Below, piece after piece: positions 9,615 to 18,100 of a stretch of DNA of 64,000 nt (the first letter of the stretch is position 1; every line of letters begins with the position of its first letter). The notes under the pieces are model-generated. The model was not told the DNA's origin. It did not search any database and worked only from the letters and a program-made list of their open reading frames with translations. A program made the position numbers and the translations under genes. Source of the stretch: Solirubrobacterales bacterium (lineage in GTDB: Bacteria; Actinomycetota; Thermoleophilia; Solirubrobacterales; 70-9); contig SHVA01000007.1 in the NCBI GenBank assembly GCA_009691195.1, positions 16,480-80,479 on the forward strand, read 5' to 3'.

Positions 9615-10027
9615 GTGTACGAACGGGATGCAGAGACCATGCGCGACGCCCTCGAGGCCCTGGTCGAGAGCGGCGTCGAGGCGATGCTCGCCTACGTCGC
9701 GGATGATTTCGAGATGATCACGCCCGCCGGACTGGCCGCGGAGCCGGACACCTATACGGGCCACGACGGACGGGCCACGACGGCCTCCGGCGCTGGTGGT
9801 CCAGCTTCGAGGAGATCATGGACGACGTGCGCGTCGAGTTCACCGACGTCGAGCCCACCGGCACGGACGGGGTCCTGCTGACGTCCGTACGGCTGTCCGC
9901 CCGTGGACGGGCGACGGGCATCGAGCTGACCCAGGAGGCCCATGCGCGCTGCGCGATCGCCGGCTCGAAGGTCGTCTCCCTTTCTTTCTTCGCCAGCCGC
10001 GACGAGGCGAGGGCTGCGAGGCCCTAG
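9615..10027 (+). pseudogene. SnoaL-like (NTF2-fold) protein, frameshifted by a 14-bp duplication
   Basis: The frame from GTG 9615 encodes an NTF2/SnoaL-like N-terminus (ALVESGVEAMLAYVADDFEM, then DTYTGHDG) and then goes off-frame. From about 9800 a different frame continues with IMDDVRVEFTDVEPTG and ends RDEARAARP at 10027. Deleting one copy of the 14-bp repeat at 9756-9783 joins them as TGHDGLRRWWSSFEEIMDDV, which is the expected family pattern. The intact protein would have about 132 aa. Such proteins are small ligand-binding or cyclase-like enzymes of varied function. The 3' end overlaps the convergent UbiA gene by 4 bp. It may be a true null allele or a sequence error. Confidence 0.82.
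9756..9783. repeat. Perfect 14-bp tandem duplication inside the SnoaL-like gene
   Basis: ACGGGCCACGACGG occurs at 9756-9769 and again at 9770-9783 with no mismatch. Fourteen bases shift the frame; one copy gives a continuous SnoaL-like protein. Confidence 0.97.
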
Positions 10028-10965
10028 CCGTAGATCGCCAGCAGGGCGACGACGGTCCCGACCCAGACAATCGCGGCGCCGATCATTCCCGGGTCCTCGG
10101 CCACGATCTCGGCGGTGGAGCGGGTGTCCTTGCGATCGTAGATCAGGTAGAGGTAGCGGAAGATCCCGTAGACCACGGGTGGCAGCGAGGCGAGCATCTT
10201 CGAGCCGATGTTGGGGGAGTTGACCGCGTAGATCGCGTAGCTCATCACGGTGGTGGCGGTGACCATCGCCACCATCTGGTCGAGGAAGGGGATCGAGTAG
10301 TGCTCGAGTACCGGCCGGGTGCTCGTCCCGGAGTGAAGCTCAGAGGTCGCCTCCTGCCGGCGCTTTGTGAAGCCGAGGAACATGGCGACCATCCCGGTGC
10401 AGAGCAGCAGGAACGCCGAGGCGTCGGCGTTGACGGCGACGGCTCCCGCCAGGACCCGGAGCACGAACAGCCCCGCGATCGTCATCACGTCGAGGATGAC
10501 CTCGGTCTTGAGCAGGTACGAGTAGAGCGTGGTGCCGACGCCGTAGGCGAGCACGAGGCCGCCGATGACGGGGCCCTCGAGCGCGATCGCCCCGGCGAGG
10601 CCGACCAGGACCAGCGCCACCGCGAGCATCACGGCGGTGCGCTTGCTCAGCTCGCCGGCGGCGATCGGGCGTCGCCGCTTGGTCGGATGCTGTCGGTCGA
10701 GCTCGGCGTCGTGTGCGTCGTTGATCAGGTAGCCGGCGGAGGCGACCGCGCAGAAGGCGGCGAAGGTGACCGTCGCAGCGACGATCGCGTCGAGCTCATC
10801 GAACTTGCCCGAGAACAGCAGTCCCGCGTAAACGAGCAGGTTCTTGATCCACTCCTGCGGGCGCATGGCGACGATCGCCGCCTTCAGCGGCCCCCGTCTC
10901 GGCTTCACGGCAGCGCCGTCGGCACCGCCGCTGCCCTCACCGCGCTCCTTCAAAGCAGTCGCCAT
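10024..10965 (-). CDS. UbiA-family prenyltransferase, decaprenyl-phosphate phosphoribosyltransferase-like
   Basis: Integral membrane transferase of 313 aa with 8-9 predicted helices. The family motif NDxxDxxxD is present as NDAHDAELD, followed by HPTKRRRPIAAG, and a second conserved region has YSYLLKTEVILDVMTIAGLFVLRVLAGA. This arrangement is that of decaprenyl-phosphate phosphoribosyltransferase (mycobacterial UbiA/Rv3806c), which makes the arabinosyl-lipid precursor. No DprE1/DprE2 pair is adjacent. Instead it follows an alkyl-DHAP-synthase-like gene (45 bp gap) and a fatty acyl-CoA reductase on the same strand, so an alternative role attaching a prenyl or sugar group in lipid synthesis is open. 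The start is ATG 10965. Confidence 0.8.
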   Translation of the reverse strand: MATALKERGEGSGGADGAAVKPRRGPLKAAIVAMRPQEWIKNLLVYAGLLFSGKFDELDAIVAATVTFAAFCAVASAGYLINDAHDAELDRQHPTKRRRPIAAGELSKRTAVMLAVALVLVGLAGAIALEGPVIGGLVLAYGVGTTLYSYLLKTEVILDVMTIAGLFVLRVLAGAVAVNADASAFLLLCTGMVAMFLGFTKRRQEATSELHSGTSTRPVLEHYSIPFLDQMVAMVTATTVMSYAIYAVNSPNIGSKMLASLPPVVYGIFRYLYLIYDRKDTRSTAEIVAEDPGMIGAAIVWVGTVVALLAIYG

Positions 10966-11010
10966 GAACCGAGGATCGTAGAGCGCGAGGCTGCCGCAGC
11001 CCGGCTGAAC

Positions 11011-12696
11011 CTAGCTGCGCTCGGGATCGACGAGTACCCCCGGGTTGAGGATCCCGCCGGGGTCGAGTTTCACCTTCGCCGCGCGCAGGGCGTCGGCGAA
11101 CGGCTGCGGCCGCTGGCGGTCATACCAGGGACGGTGGTCACGGCCGACCGCGTGGTGGTGGGTGATGGTGCCCCCCGCCTCGATCAGCGCCTCCGAGACA
11201 GCCGCCTTGACCTCATCCCACTGCTCGACCTCGCTGCCTCGCCTCGCCGGCGCCAAGACCGTGTAGTAGGGAGCGGGCCCGTCCGGGTACACGTGCGTGA
11301 AGCGGCAGCCCACCCGCGGCGATCCTGGCCCCTCGGCCGGGGCGCCCGAGGCCTCGGCGGCGGCGCGGCGCGCCGTCCCGATCACCTCGTCATGGAACCC
11401 AGGGAAGCGGTCCCAGGTGATCGCGGTCTCGAAGGTGTCGGAGAGCACGCCGCAGGCGGCCATCGAGTCGCGCAGGTAGGGCGCGTTGAGGAACGCGGAC
11501 CGCCAGGCATCGACGGGGTCGCCGCCCGAGGCAGGCGGCGGCCCATTGCGCGCGGTGGCTCCCGGGTCGTCGGGCTTGCGCTCGTCCCCGGGGCTCCGGC
11601 TGCGAAGCTCGCCCGGCTTGCCGCCGTGCTCGGTCGCGACCTCGAGCGCCAGCCGCATCGGCTCGTCAACCGGGTGGTGGGCTGACTCGAAGCCGAGCAA
11701 CAGCAGCGCCTTGCCCGGGGGCCCGGCACTGGTGATCGCCGACTCCCCCGGATCGAGCAGGCGGCAGTTGGCCGGATGCAGACCGGACTGGGAGAGCTCG
11801 CGGACGGCCTCGGCTCCGGAGAGGAAGTCGTCGAAGGCGACCCCCACCGAGATCCGCCGGCGAGGCCGCTCCTGTACCCGCATCCAGGCTTCGACGATGA
11901 CGCCGAGAATTCCCTCTGAGCCGAGCATCATCCGGTCGGGGCTGGGCCCGGCGCCGGACCCCGGCAGCCGGCGGCTGGCCCACTCCCCGCTCGGGGTGAC
12001 CACTCGCATCGACTCGGTCAGGTCGTCAACGTGGGTGTAGAGCGTCGCGAAGTGGCCGCCGGCACGGGTCGCGAGCCAGCCGCCGAGCGTCGAGTACTCG
12101 AAGGACTGGGGGAAGTGGCGCAGCGTCACCCCGTGCTCGCGGAGCTGCTGCTCGAGCCGCGGCCCGGTGGCGCCCGCCTGGATCCGCGCCGCGCGGGAGA
12201 CGGGGTCGAACTCGAGCACTCGGTCCATGGAGCGAAGGTCAATAGACACCGTTCCCCGATAGTCGTCGGCCACGCGGGGCTCGACGCCGCCGACGACGCT
12301 GGTGCCGCCGCCGAACGGGATCGCAGCCGCCGCCTGGTCGGCGCACCAGGCCAGCACGGCGTCCACGTCCTCGGGCGATTCGGGCCTGGCGACCAGGTCG
12401 GGCGGATTGTCGATGCGGCCCCTGAAGCCCCGCCAGATGTCACGCGACGCCTTGCCCATCGAGTGCGAGGCGCGATCGTGACGCCCCGCCGAGAAGAGCG
12501 TGGCCATCTCCTTGGGCGGCTTCAGCCTGGGCTTGGGGAGCTCGATTCGCGCCAGGGGCACCGGCTCCTCGATCTCGTCCACCTTGAAGCCGAGGCGCTC
12601 ATGGACGACTTTGGCGATCCCCTCCAACCCCTTGCGGTCGGGCTGCTGGTCCTCATAGCCCCACCCCCACCACTTCAGACGGCGCCCCTGGTGCAC
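11011..12696 (-). CDS. FAD-binding oxidase, alkylglycerone-phosphate (alkyl-DHAP) synthase-like
   Basis: 561-aa flavoprotein of the VAO/FAD_binding_4 family. The N-terminus LKWWGWGYED, the FAD pyrophosphate loop PFGGGTSVVGG, the histidine loop ITHHHAVGRDHRPWY and the C-terminal LDPGGILNPGVL are all hallmarks of alkyl-DHAP synthase (AGPS). That enzyme swaps the acyl chain of acyl-DHAP for a fatty alcohol, creating the ether bond. The start is GTG 12696. It lies 8 bp after the stop of a two-domain fatty acyl-CoA reductase, which would supply the alcohol, so the pair looks like an ether-lipid module. A region near residues 350-390 is Pro/Gly rich and likely a linker. A D-lactate or glycolate oxidase is less likely because of the HHH loop. 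Confidence 0.82.
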   Translation of the reverse strand: MHQGRRLKWWGWGYEDQQPDRKGLEGIAKVVHERLGFKVDEIEEPVPLARIELPKPRLKPPKEMATLFSAGRHDRASHSMGKASRDIWRGFRGRIDNPPDLVARPESPEDVDAVLAWCADQAAAAIPFGGGTSVVGGVEPRVADDYRGTVSIDLRSMDRVLEFDPVSRAARIQAGATGPRLEQQLREHGVTLRHFPQSFEYSTLGGWLATRAGGHFATLYTHVDDLTESMRVVTPSGEWASRRLPGSGAGPSPDRMMLGSEGILGVIVEAWMRVQERPRRRISVGVAFDDFLSGAEAVRELSQSGLHPANCRLLDPGESAITSAGPPGKALLLLGFESAHHPVDEPMRLALEVATEHGGKPGELRSRSPGDERKPDDPGATARNGPPPASGGDPVDAWRSAFLNAPYLRDSMAACGVLSDTFETAITWDRFPGFHDEVIGTARRAAAEASGAPAEGPGSPRVGCRFTHVYPDGPAPYYTVLAPARRGSEVEQWDEVKAAVSEALIEAGGTITHHHAVGRDHRPWYDRQRPQPFADALRAAKVKLDPGGILNPGVLVDPERS

Positions 12697-12704
12697 GCCA
12701 GGCC

Positions 12705-14723
12705 CTACCAGTGCACGCCCCTCATCAGGTACGCGAAGGCGACCCCCTCCGATGAGAGCTCCTCCTGCTTCTCCTTGACGGGCTTGCCCTCGGCGTCCTT
12801 CTTGCCCTTCGCCGCGCCCGACTCCGGGAACAGCTTGTAGGCGGTGTTGAGGATCGCGTCCGAGGCCTTTGGGGCGACGTTGTAGAGCAGCTCTCCGAAG
12901 TTGCCGAGCCGAGTCGCGACCTTCTTGGGCTTGCGGACCATCGCGTCGGTGATCATGTCCGCCGCCTCCTCCGGCGTGATCGTCGGAAAGGCGTCGTACA
13001 TCTTGGTGGGGGCGATCATCGGGGTCCGCACCAGCGGCATGTGGATAGTCGTGATGCTGACCCCGTCATCGAGCAGCTCGCTGGCGGCGCAGCGCGACCA
13101 GGCATCAAGGGCGGCCTTGGAGGCTACGTAGGCCGAGAAGCGGGGCGTGTTCGTCTGCACCCCGATCGAGCTGACGTTGATGATGTGGCCGCCCTTGCGG
13201 CCCTTGCTGCGCTTTCTCATGGTCGGCAGCAGGCTCATGATCAGCTTCAGCGAGCCGAAGTAGTTGAGCTGCATCGTCCGCTCGAAGTCGTGGAAGCGGT
13301 CGTAGGAGAGAGCGATCGAGCGCCGGATCGAGCGGCCGGCGTTGTTGACCAGGACGTCCACGCGGCCGTGCTCCTCCAGCACCTCGTTCGCCATCCGCTC
13401 GACGTCCTCGATCTCGGAGAGGTCGGCGCGATGGATGTGGGCCTCGCCCCCTGCCTCCTCGATCTCCTCCCGGGTCTCCTCGAGCTTCTCGGGCGTGCGA
13501 GCGACCAACAGCACCTTCGCCCCTGCGGCCGCCGCCTTGACCGCCGCGGCCTTGCCGATCCCGGAGGAGGCGCCGGTGATCAACACCGTCTTGCCGCCGA
13601 TCGCCCCCGACAGCGAGCGGTCCTTGAACAGGTCCGGGTCGAGGTTGCGCTCCCAGTAGTCCCAGAGCTTGTCGGAGTAGGCGGGCAGCGGCGGCACGCT
13701 GATGTCGGTGCCCTTGAGCGCCTCCTGGGTGTTGGTCGAGTCGAAGCTGGTCGGGTAGTTGATGTAGACGAGCACCTCGCGTGGGATGCCGAGGTCAGCC
13801 AGGACCTGGTCGGTGATCCGCTTCACCGGCGGCAGCATCTGCAGCCCGCTCCGCACCTGCTTGGGAATGAAGTCGATCATCTTCGAGTCGATCCGCATCG
13901 TCGCCTCGGGGGCATGGGCCGCCTTCGCGAAGGCGTTGATGACCTGGCCCGCGCTGAGCGGCTTCGGGTCGGTGAGGTGGAAGACCTTGCCGTCGAGGCC
14001 GTCGCGGTGGGCGATGTGGTCCATCGACTGCGCCACGAAGTCGACCGGGACGAGGTTGATCTCACGCCCCTCGATGCCGACCCCCGGGAACCACTGGGGC
14101 ACGAGGTCTCGCGCCCGCTGGATCAGCTTGAAGAAGTAGTAGGGCCCATCGACCTTGTCGATCTCACCGGTCTCGGAATGCCCGACGACGATCCCGGGCC
14201 GATAGACCCGCCAGGGCACCTCCGACTCGTCCCTGACCACGGCCTCCGACTCGTGCTTGGTGGCGAAGTAGGGGTGGTTGTCGAGCTTGGTCGCCTCGTC
14301 GAACATGCCCTCGGTGAAGGTGCCCTCATAGAGCCCGGCGGCGGCGATCGAGCTGACCATGTGGAAGTGCTTGGCGTCGATCGCGCCGGCGAGCTCGACC
14401 GCGTTCCTGGTGCCCTCGACGTTCGCGACCCGCTGGCTCTCGGCGTCGGCGGTCATGTCGTAGATCGCTGCGAGGTGGAAGCAGTGGTCGACGTTGCCCC
14501 TGAGCTCGGCGACCTGGTCGGTGCAGCCGAGGTTCTCGTGGGAGAGGTCGCCGACGACGGGAACGATCCGCCCTTCCTCCGCGCCCCAGCGATTGCGCAG
14601 CTCCTCCAGCCGGCCGCGCGAACCGTCGCGCACCAGCACGTAGATCGTTCCCTCCCGCTCGAGCAGCTGCTCGACCAGATTCCGACCGATGAAGCCGGTC
14701 GCCCCCGTGACGAAGTAGCTCAT
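12705..14723 (-). CDS. Two-domain fatty acyl-CoA reductase (alcohol-forming type)
   Basis: 672-aa fusion of two Rossmann domains. Residues 1-360 are an extended-SDR/epimerase-like thioester reductase domain (TGATGFIG at 5-12, active-site YFATK). Residues about 375-640 are a classical SDR domain (TGASSGIG, NNAG, SAYVASKAALDAW). The same order and length are known in Marinobacter-type fatty acyl-CoA reductases (~660 aa) and mycobacterial AcrA1-like proteins, which reduce acyl-CoA or acyl-ACP to the fatty alcohol with NADPH. The tail is Lys/Glu rich. A good GAGGAGAGG site precedes ATG 14723. It is the first gene of a run with the alkyl-DHAP-synthase-like and UbiA genes. Confidence 0.85.
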   Translation of the reverse strand: MSYFVTGATGFIGRNLVEQLLEREGTIYVLVRDGSRGRLEELRNRWGAEEGRIVPVVGDLSHENLGCTDQVAELRGNVDHCFHLAAIYDMTADAESQRVANVEGTRNAVELAGAIDAKHFHMVSSIAAAGLYEGTFTEGMFDEATKLDNHPYFATKHESEAVVRDESEVPWRVYRPGIVVGHSETGEIDKVDGPYYFFKLIQRARDLVPQWFPGVGIEGREINLVPVDFVAQSMDHIAHRDGLDGKVFHLTDPKPLSAGQVINAFAKAAHAPEATMRIDSKMIDFIPKQVRSGLQMLPPVKRITDQVLADLGIPREVLVYINYPTSFDSTNTQEALKGTDISVPPLPAYSDKLWDYWERNLDPDLFKDRSLSGAIGGKTVLITGASSGIGKAAAVKAAAAGAKVLLVARTPEKLEETREEIEEAGGEAHIHRADLSEIEDVERMANEVLEEHGRVDVLVNNAGRSIRRSIALSYDRFHDFERTMQLNYFGSLKLIMSLLPTMRKRSKGRKGGHIINVSSIGVQTNTPRFSAYVASKAALDAWSRCAASELLDDGVSITTIHMPLVRTPMIAPTKMYDAFPTITPEEAADMITDAMVRKPKKVATRLGNFGELLYNVAPKASDAILNTAYKLFPESGAAKGKKDAEGKPVKEKQEELSSEGVAFAYLMRGVHW

Positions 14724-14770
14724 TCCTCTCCTCTTCCGGATGCCTTGAGGCGCACCCTACTATCTGCCCT

Positions 14771-15052
14771 ATGGCGCTTCACCTGGATCCCGGCGACTTC
14801 TCCGACGCCGAGCGGGAGGAGAGGCAGCAGGGAACGCCGGCGCGGCTGGAGCTGCGGCCCGCCCAGCGGGTCGCCCACCTCGGCATCCGCTCGCTCGCCT
14901 GCCCCGCCTGCGGCGTGCCGATCGCGATTGGTTCACCCATCAAACTCAGGGAGACGCTGGCATGCGCGTTCTGCGAAAGCACCGCGCCCGCCCGGGAGTT
15001 CCTGCAGGCGCGCGGCTGGCCCGAGGTGGACGTGATCGCCCGGCTTGACTGA
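14771..15052 (+). CDS. Small zinc-ribbon protein
   Basis: 93-aa protein with two cysteine pairs, CPAC near residue 44 and CAFC near residue 65, spaced as in a small zinc ribbon. No other domain is seen. It is divergent from the fatty acyl-CoA reductase (47 bp). A TACTAT -10-like hexamer at 14758-14763 lies 7 nt before ATG 14771, so the message may be leaderless. Function is unknown. Confidence 0.7.
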   Translation: MALHLDPGDFSDAEREERQQGTPARLELRPAQRVAHLGIRSLACPACGVPIAIGSPIKLRETLACAFCESTAPAREFLQARGWPEVDVIARLD

Positions 15053-15120
15053 GCGACTGCGCGAGGGCGCCAAGGACATAGAGTTAAGGGTCGCAAGGAA
15101 TTTGATCGAACAAGGCGGCG

Positions 15121-18100
15121 ATGGCGAGTAACGGGAACCTGCAGGTCGTGATGCCCGAGATGGGAGAGTCGGTCACCGAGGGGACCGTGCTCGAGTGGCA
15201 CGTCGCCGAGGGCGACACCGTCGAGGAGGGCCAGACCGTCGTCGAGGTCTCGACCGACAAGGTCGATGCCGAGGTCCCCGCCCCCGCTGCGGGCACGATC
15301 ACCAAGCTCTGCGTCGAGCCCGACGAGACGATCGAGGTCGGCAAGCCACTGGCGGAGATTGACCCGACAGGCGGAGCAACCGCCGTGGATGCCGAAGCCG
15401 TCCAAGCTGAGGATGGGGCCGCCGCCAAGGGCGCCGCGGCGGGGGCGGAGGCGCCGGTCGCCGGCACTGCCACCGCCGCGAGCGGCGACGATCCCACCAG
15501 GGCTACGCCGGTGGCGCGCCGAGTCGCCGCCGTAAGCGGCGTCGAGCTGAGCGGCCTCAAGGGCTCCGGGGCGGGCGGCAAGGTGACCAAGGGCGACGTG
15601 CTGGCCGCCGGCCAGGGCGGCAACGGCGCCGCGGCGCCGCAGCCCGGGGCACTTGGCGAGGAGGAGGCGAAGCCCCTGCGTGGGCCCGCGGCGGCGGTCG
15701 CGAAGGCGATGAACGAGAGCCGCCAGATTCCCACTGCGACGTCATTCCGCACGCTTCCCGTGGACGCGCTCGACGCCAAGCGCAAGGCGCTGAACGGCGT
15801 GCTCAGGGAGCGCGGGATGAAGGTCAGCTTCACCCACCTGGTCGCATGGGCGATCGTCAAGGCGGCGCAGGAATGGTCGGTGATGGCGCGCAGCTTCGAC
15901 GAGCGGGACGGCAAGCCGTTCGCGGTGCAGCCCGCCAACGTCAACCTCGGGATCGCGGTGGACGTGGAGCGCAAGGGCTCGCGCAGCCTGATGGTCCCCT
16001 GCATCAAGGGGGCCGACGGGCTCGACTTCGCCGGGTTCCACTCCTACTACGAGGACCTGATCACCAAGACGCGCCACAACAAGCTGACCGCGGACGACTT
16101 CCAGAGCACGAACATCACCCTGACCAACCCCGGCGGCCTCGGCACGGTGGCCTCGGTGCCGCGCCTGCTCGCCGGCCAGGGCACGATCGTCGCCACCGGC
16201 TCGATCGCCTACCCGCCGGAATGGGCCAACGCGAGCCCCGAGCGGATCAAGGCTCTCGGCGTCTCCAAGGTGATGACGATGACCTCGACCTACGACCATC
16301 GGGTCATCCAGGGCGCCGAGTCGGGCTCGTTCCTGCGCCGGATCGAGCAGCTCCTCGCCGGCCAGGACGACTTCTATGAGACCGTCGCCGCCAACCTCGG
16401 CGCCGACCCGGGCATCGTCACCAACGCCCATCCCGCCTCGGCCTCCGCGGCGCCGGTCCCCTCCAGCTCGTCCCCCAGCTCGCCGCCGAGCCAGGAGCTG
16501 CTCCAGGCGGTCCAGGCGGCGACCTCGCTGCTGAAGGCCTACCGGACCCACGGGCACCTCTCCGCCCGGCTGGACCCGCTCGGCTCAGAGCCGAAGGGCG
16601 ACCCCGCGATTCAGCCCGAGAACCTCAACCTGACCCCCGAGCTGATGTCCCAGGTGCCCGCCGAGATCCTGCGGATCGGGGTCGAGGGGGAGACCCTGCT
16701 CGAGGCGCTGCCGCGAATGCGCGAGGCCTACTGCGGCACGATCACCTACCAGATCGAGCACCTCTCCTCCCATCAGCAGAGGATGTGGCTGCGCGACATG
16801 ATCGAGCACGGAACGCATCGTGAGCCGCTCTCACCCCAGGAGAAGCGCTCGCTGCTCGAGCGGCTGATCGAGGTCTTCGGCTTCGAGCGCTATCTCGAGA
16901 GGGCCTACCTCGGCCAGAAGATGTTCTCGATCGAGGGCCTGGACGCAACGGTGCCGATGCTCGACCTGCTCTTCACCCTGGCCCAGCGCGACGGCGCCAA
17001 GGAGGTCGAGATCGGCATGGCCCATCGCGGCCGCCTCAGCGTGCTCGCCCACAACCTCGGCCGCTCGGAGGAATCGATCATGGCCGAGTTCGAGGGCGCC
17101 AAGGCGATCGAGGCGGTCAAGGCGGTGGCGGCAATCCCGAGCGGGGGGACCGGCGACGTCAAGTACCACTACGGCCACGACGGCACCTTCGTCACCCGCG
17201 ACGAGATCGAGATCGGCGTTCACCTTTACCCGAACCCGAGCCACCTCGAGTTCGTTGACCCGGTCGTGACCGGTGCCGCCTACGCCGCTCAGACGACGCA
17301 GGAGAAGTCGAAGCTGGAGCACGACACCTCGGCCGCCCTCCCCGTGCTGCTGCACGGCGACGCCGCCTTCCCCGGACAGGGGGTCGTGGCCGAGACCCTC
17401 AACCTGCTCGCGATCGAGGGCTACGCGACCGGCGGCAGCATCCACATCATCCAGAACAACCAGATCGGGTTCACGACGGAGCCGCGAGAGGGCCGCTCGA
17501 CCCCCTACGCCGCCGACATGGCGAAGGGCTTCAACGTGCCGATCGTCCACGTCAACGCCGACGATCCCGAGGCCTGCCTCGCGGCGATCCGCCTCGCGAT
17601 GGCCTACCGCCGGCGCTGGGGCCGGGACGTCGTCATCGACGTGGTCGGATACCGGCGCTACGGACACAACGAGACCGACGAGCCGGCATACACCCAGCCC
17701 GTGATGGCGGCCAAGATCAAGGACCACCCGCCGGTGAGCCAGATCTACGCCGATGCGCTGATCGCCGAGGGCATCGTGGACGCCGCCGACGTCGAGGCGA
17801 AGAAGGAGCAGCGCCAGAGCGAGTTGCGCGCCGTCCACGAGGAGCTGAGGACGAAGATCGAGGCCGGCGAGTACGAGGACCCGACGGCCACCGGCACCGG
17901 CGAGCTCGACCGGACCCGCAGCCCCAGCGTCGAGACCGACGTCGACGAGCGGGTGCTTCGGGACCTCAACGAGGAGCTGCTCAGGGTCCCCGACAGCTTC
18001 GCCACCCACCGCAAGCTTCGCAAGCCCCTGGGCAAGCGCCGCGAGGCGATGGACGAGGGAGGGATCGAGTTCGGTCACGCCGAGGCGCTGGCCCTCGCGA

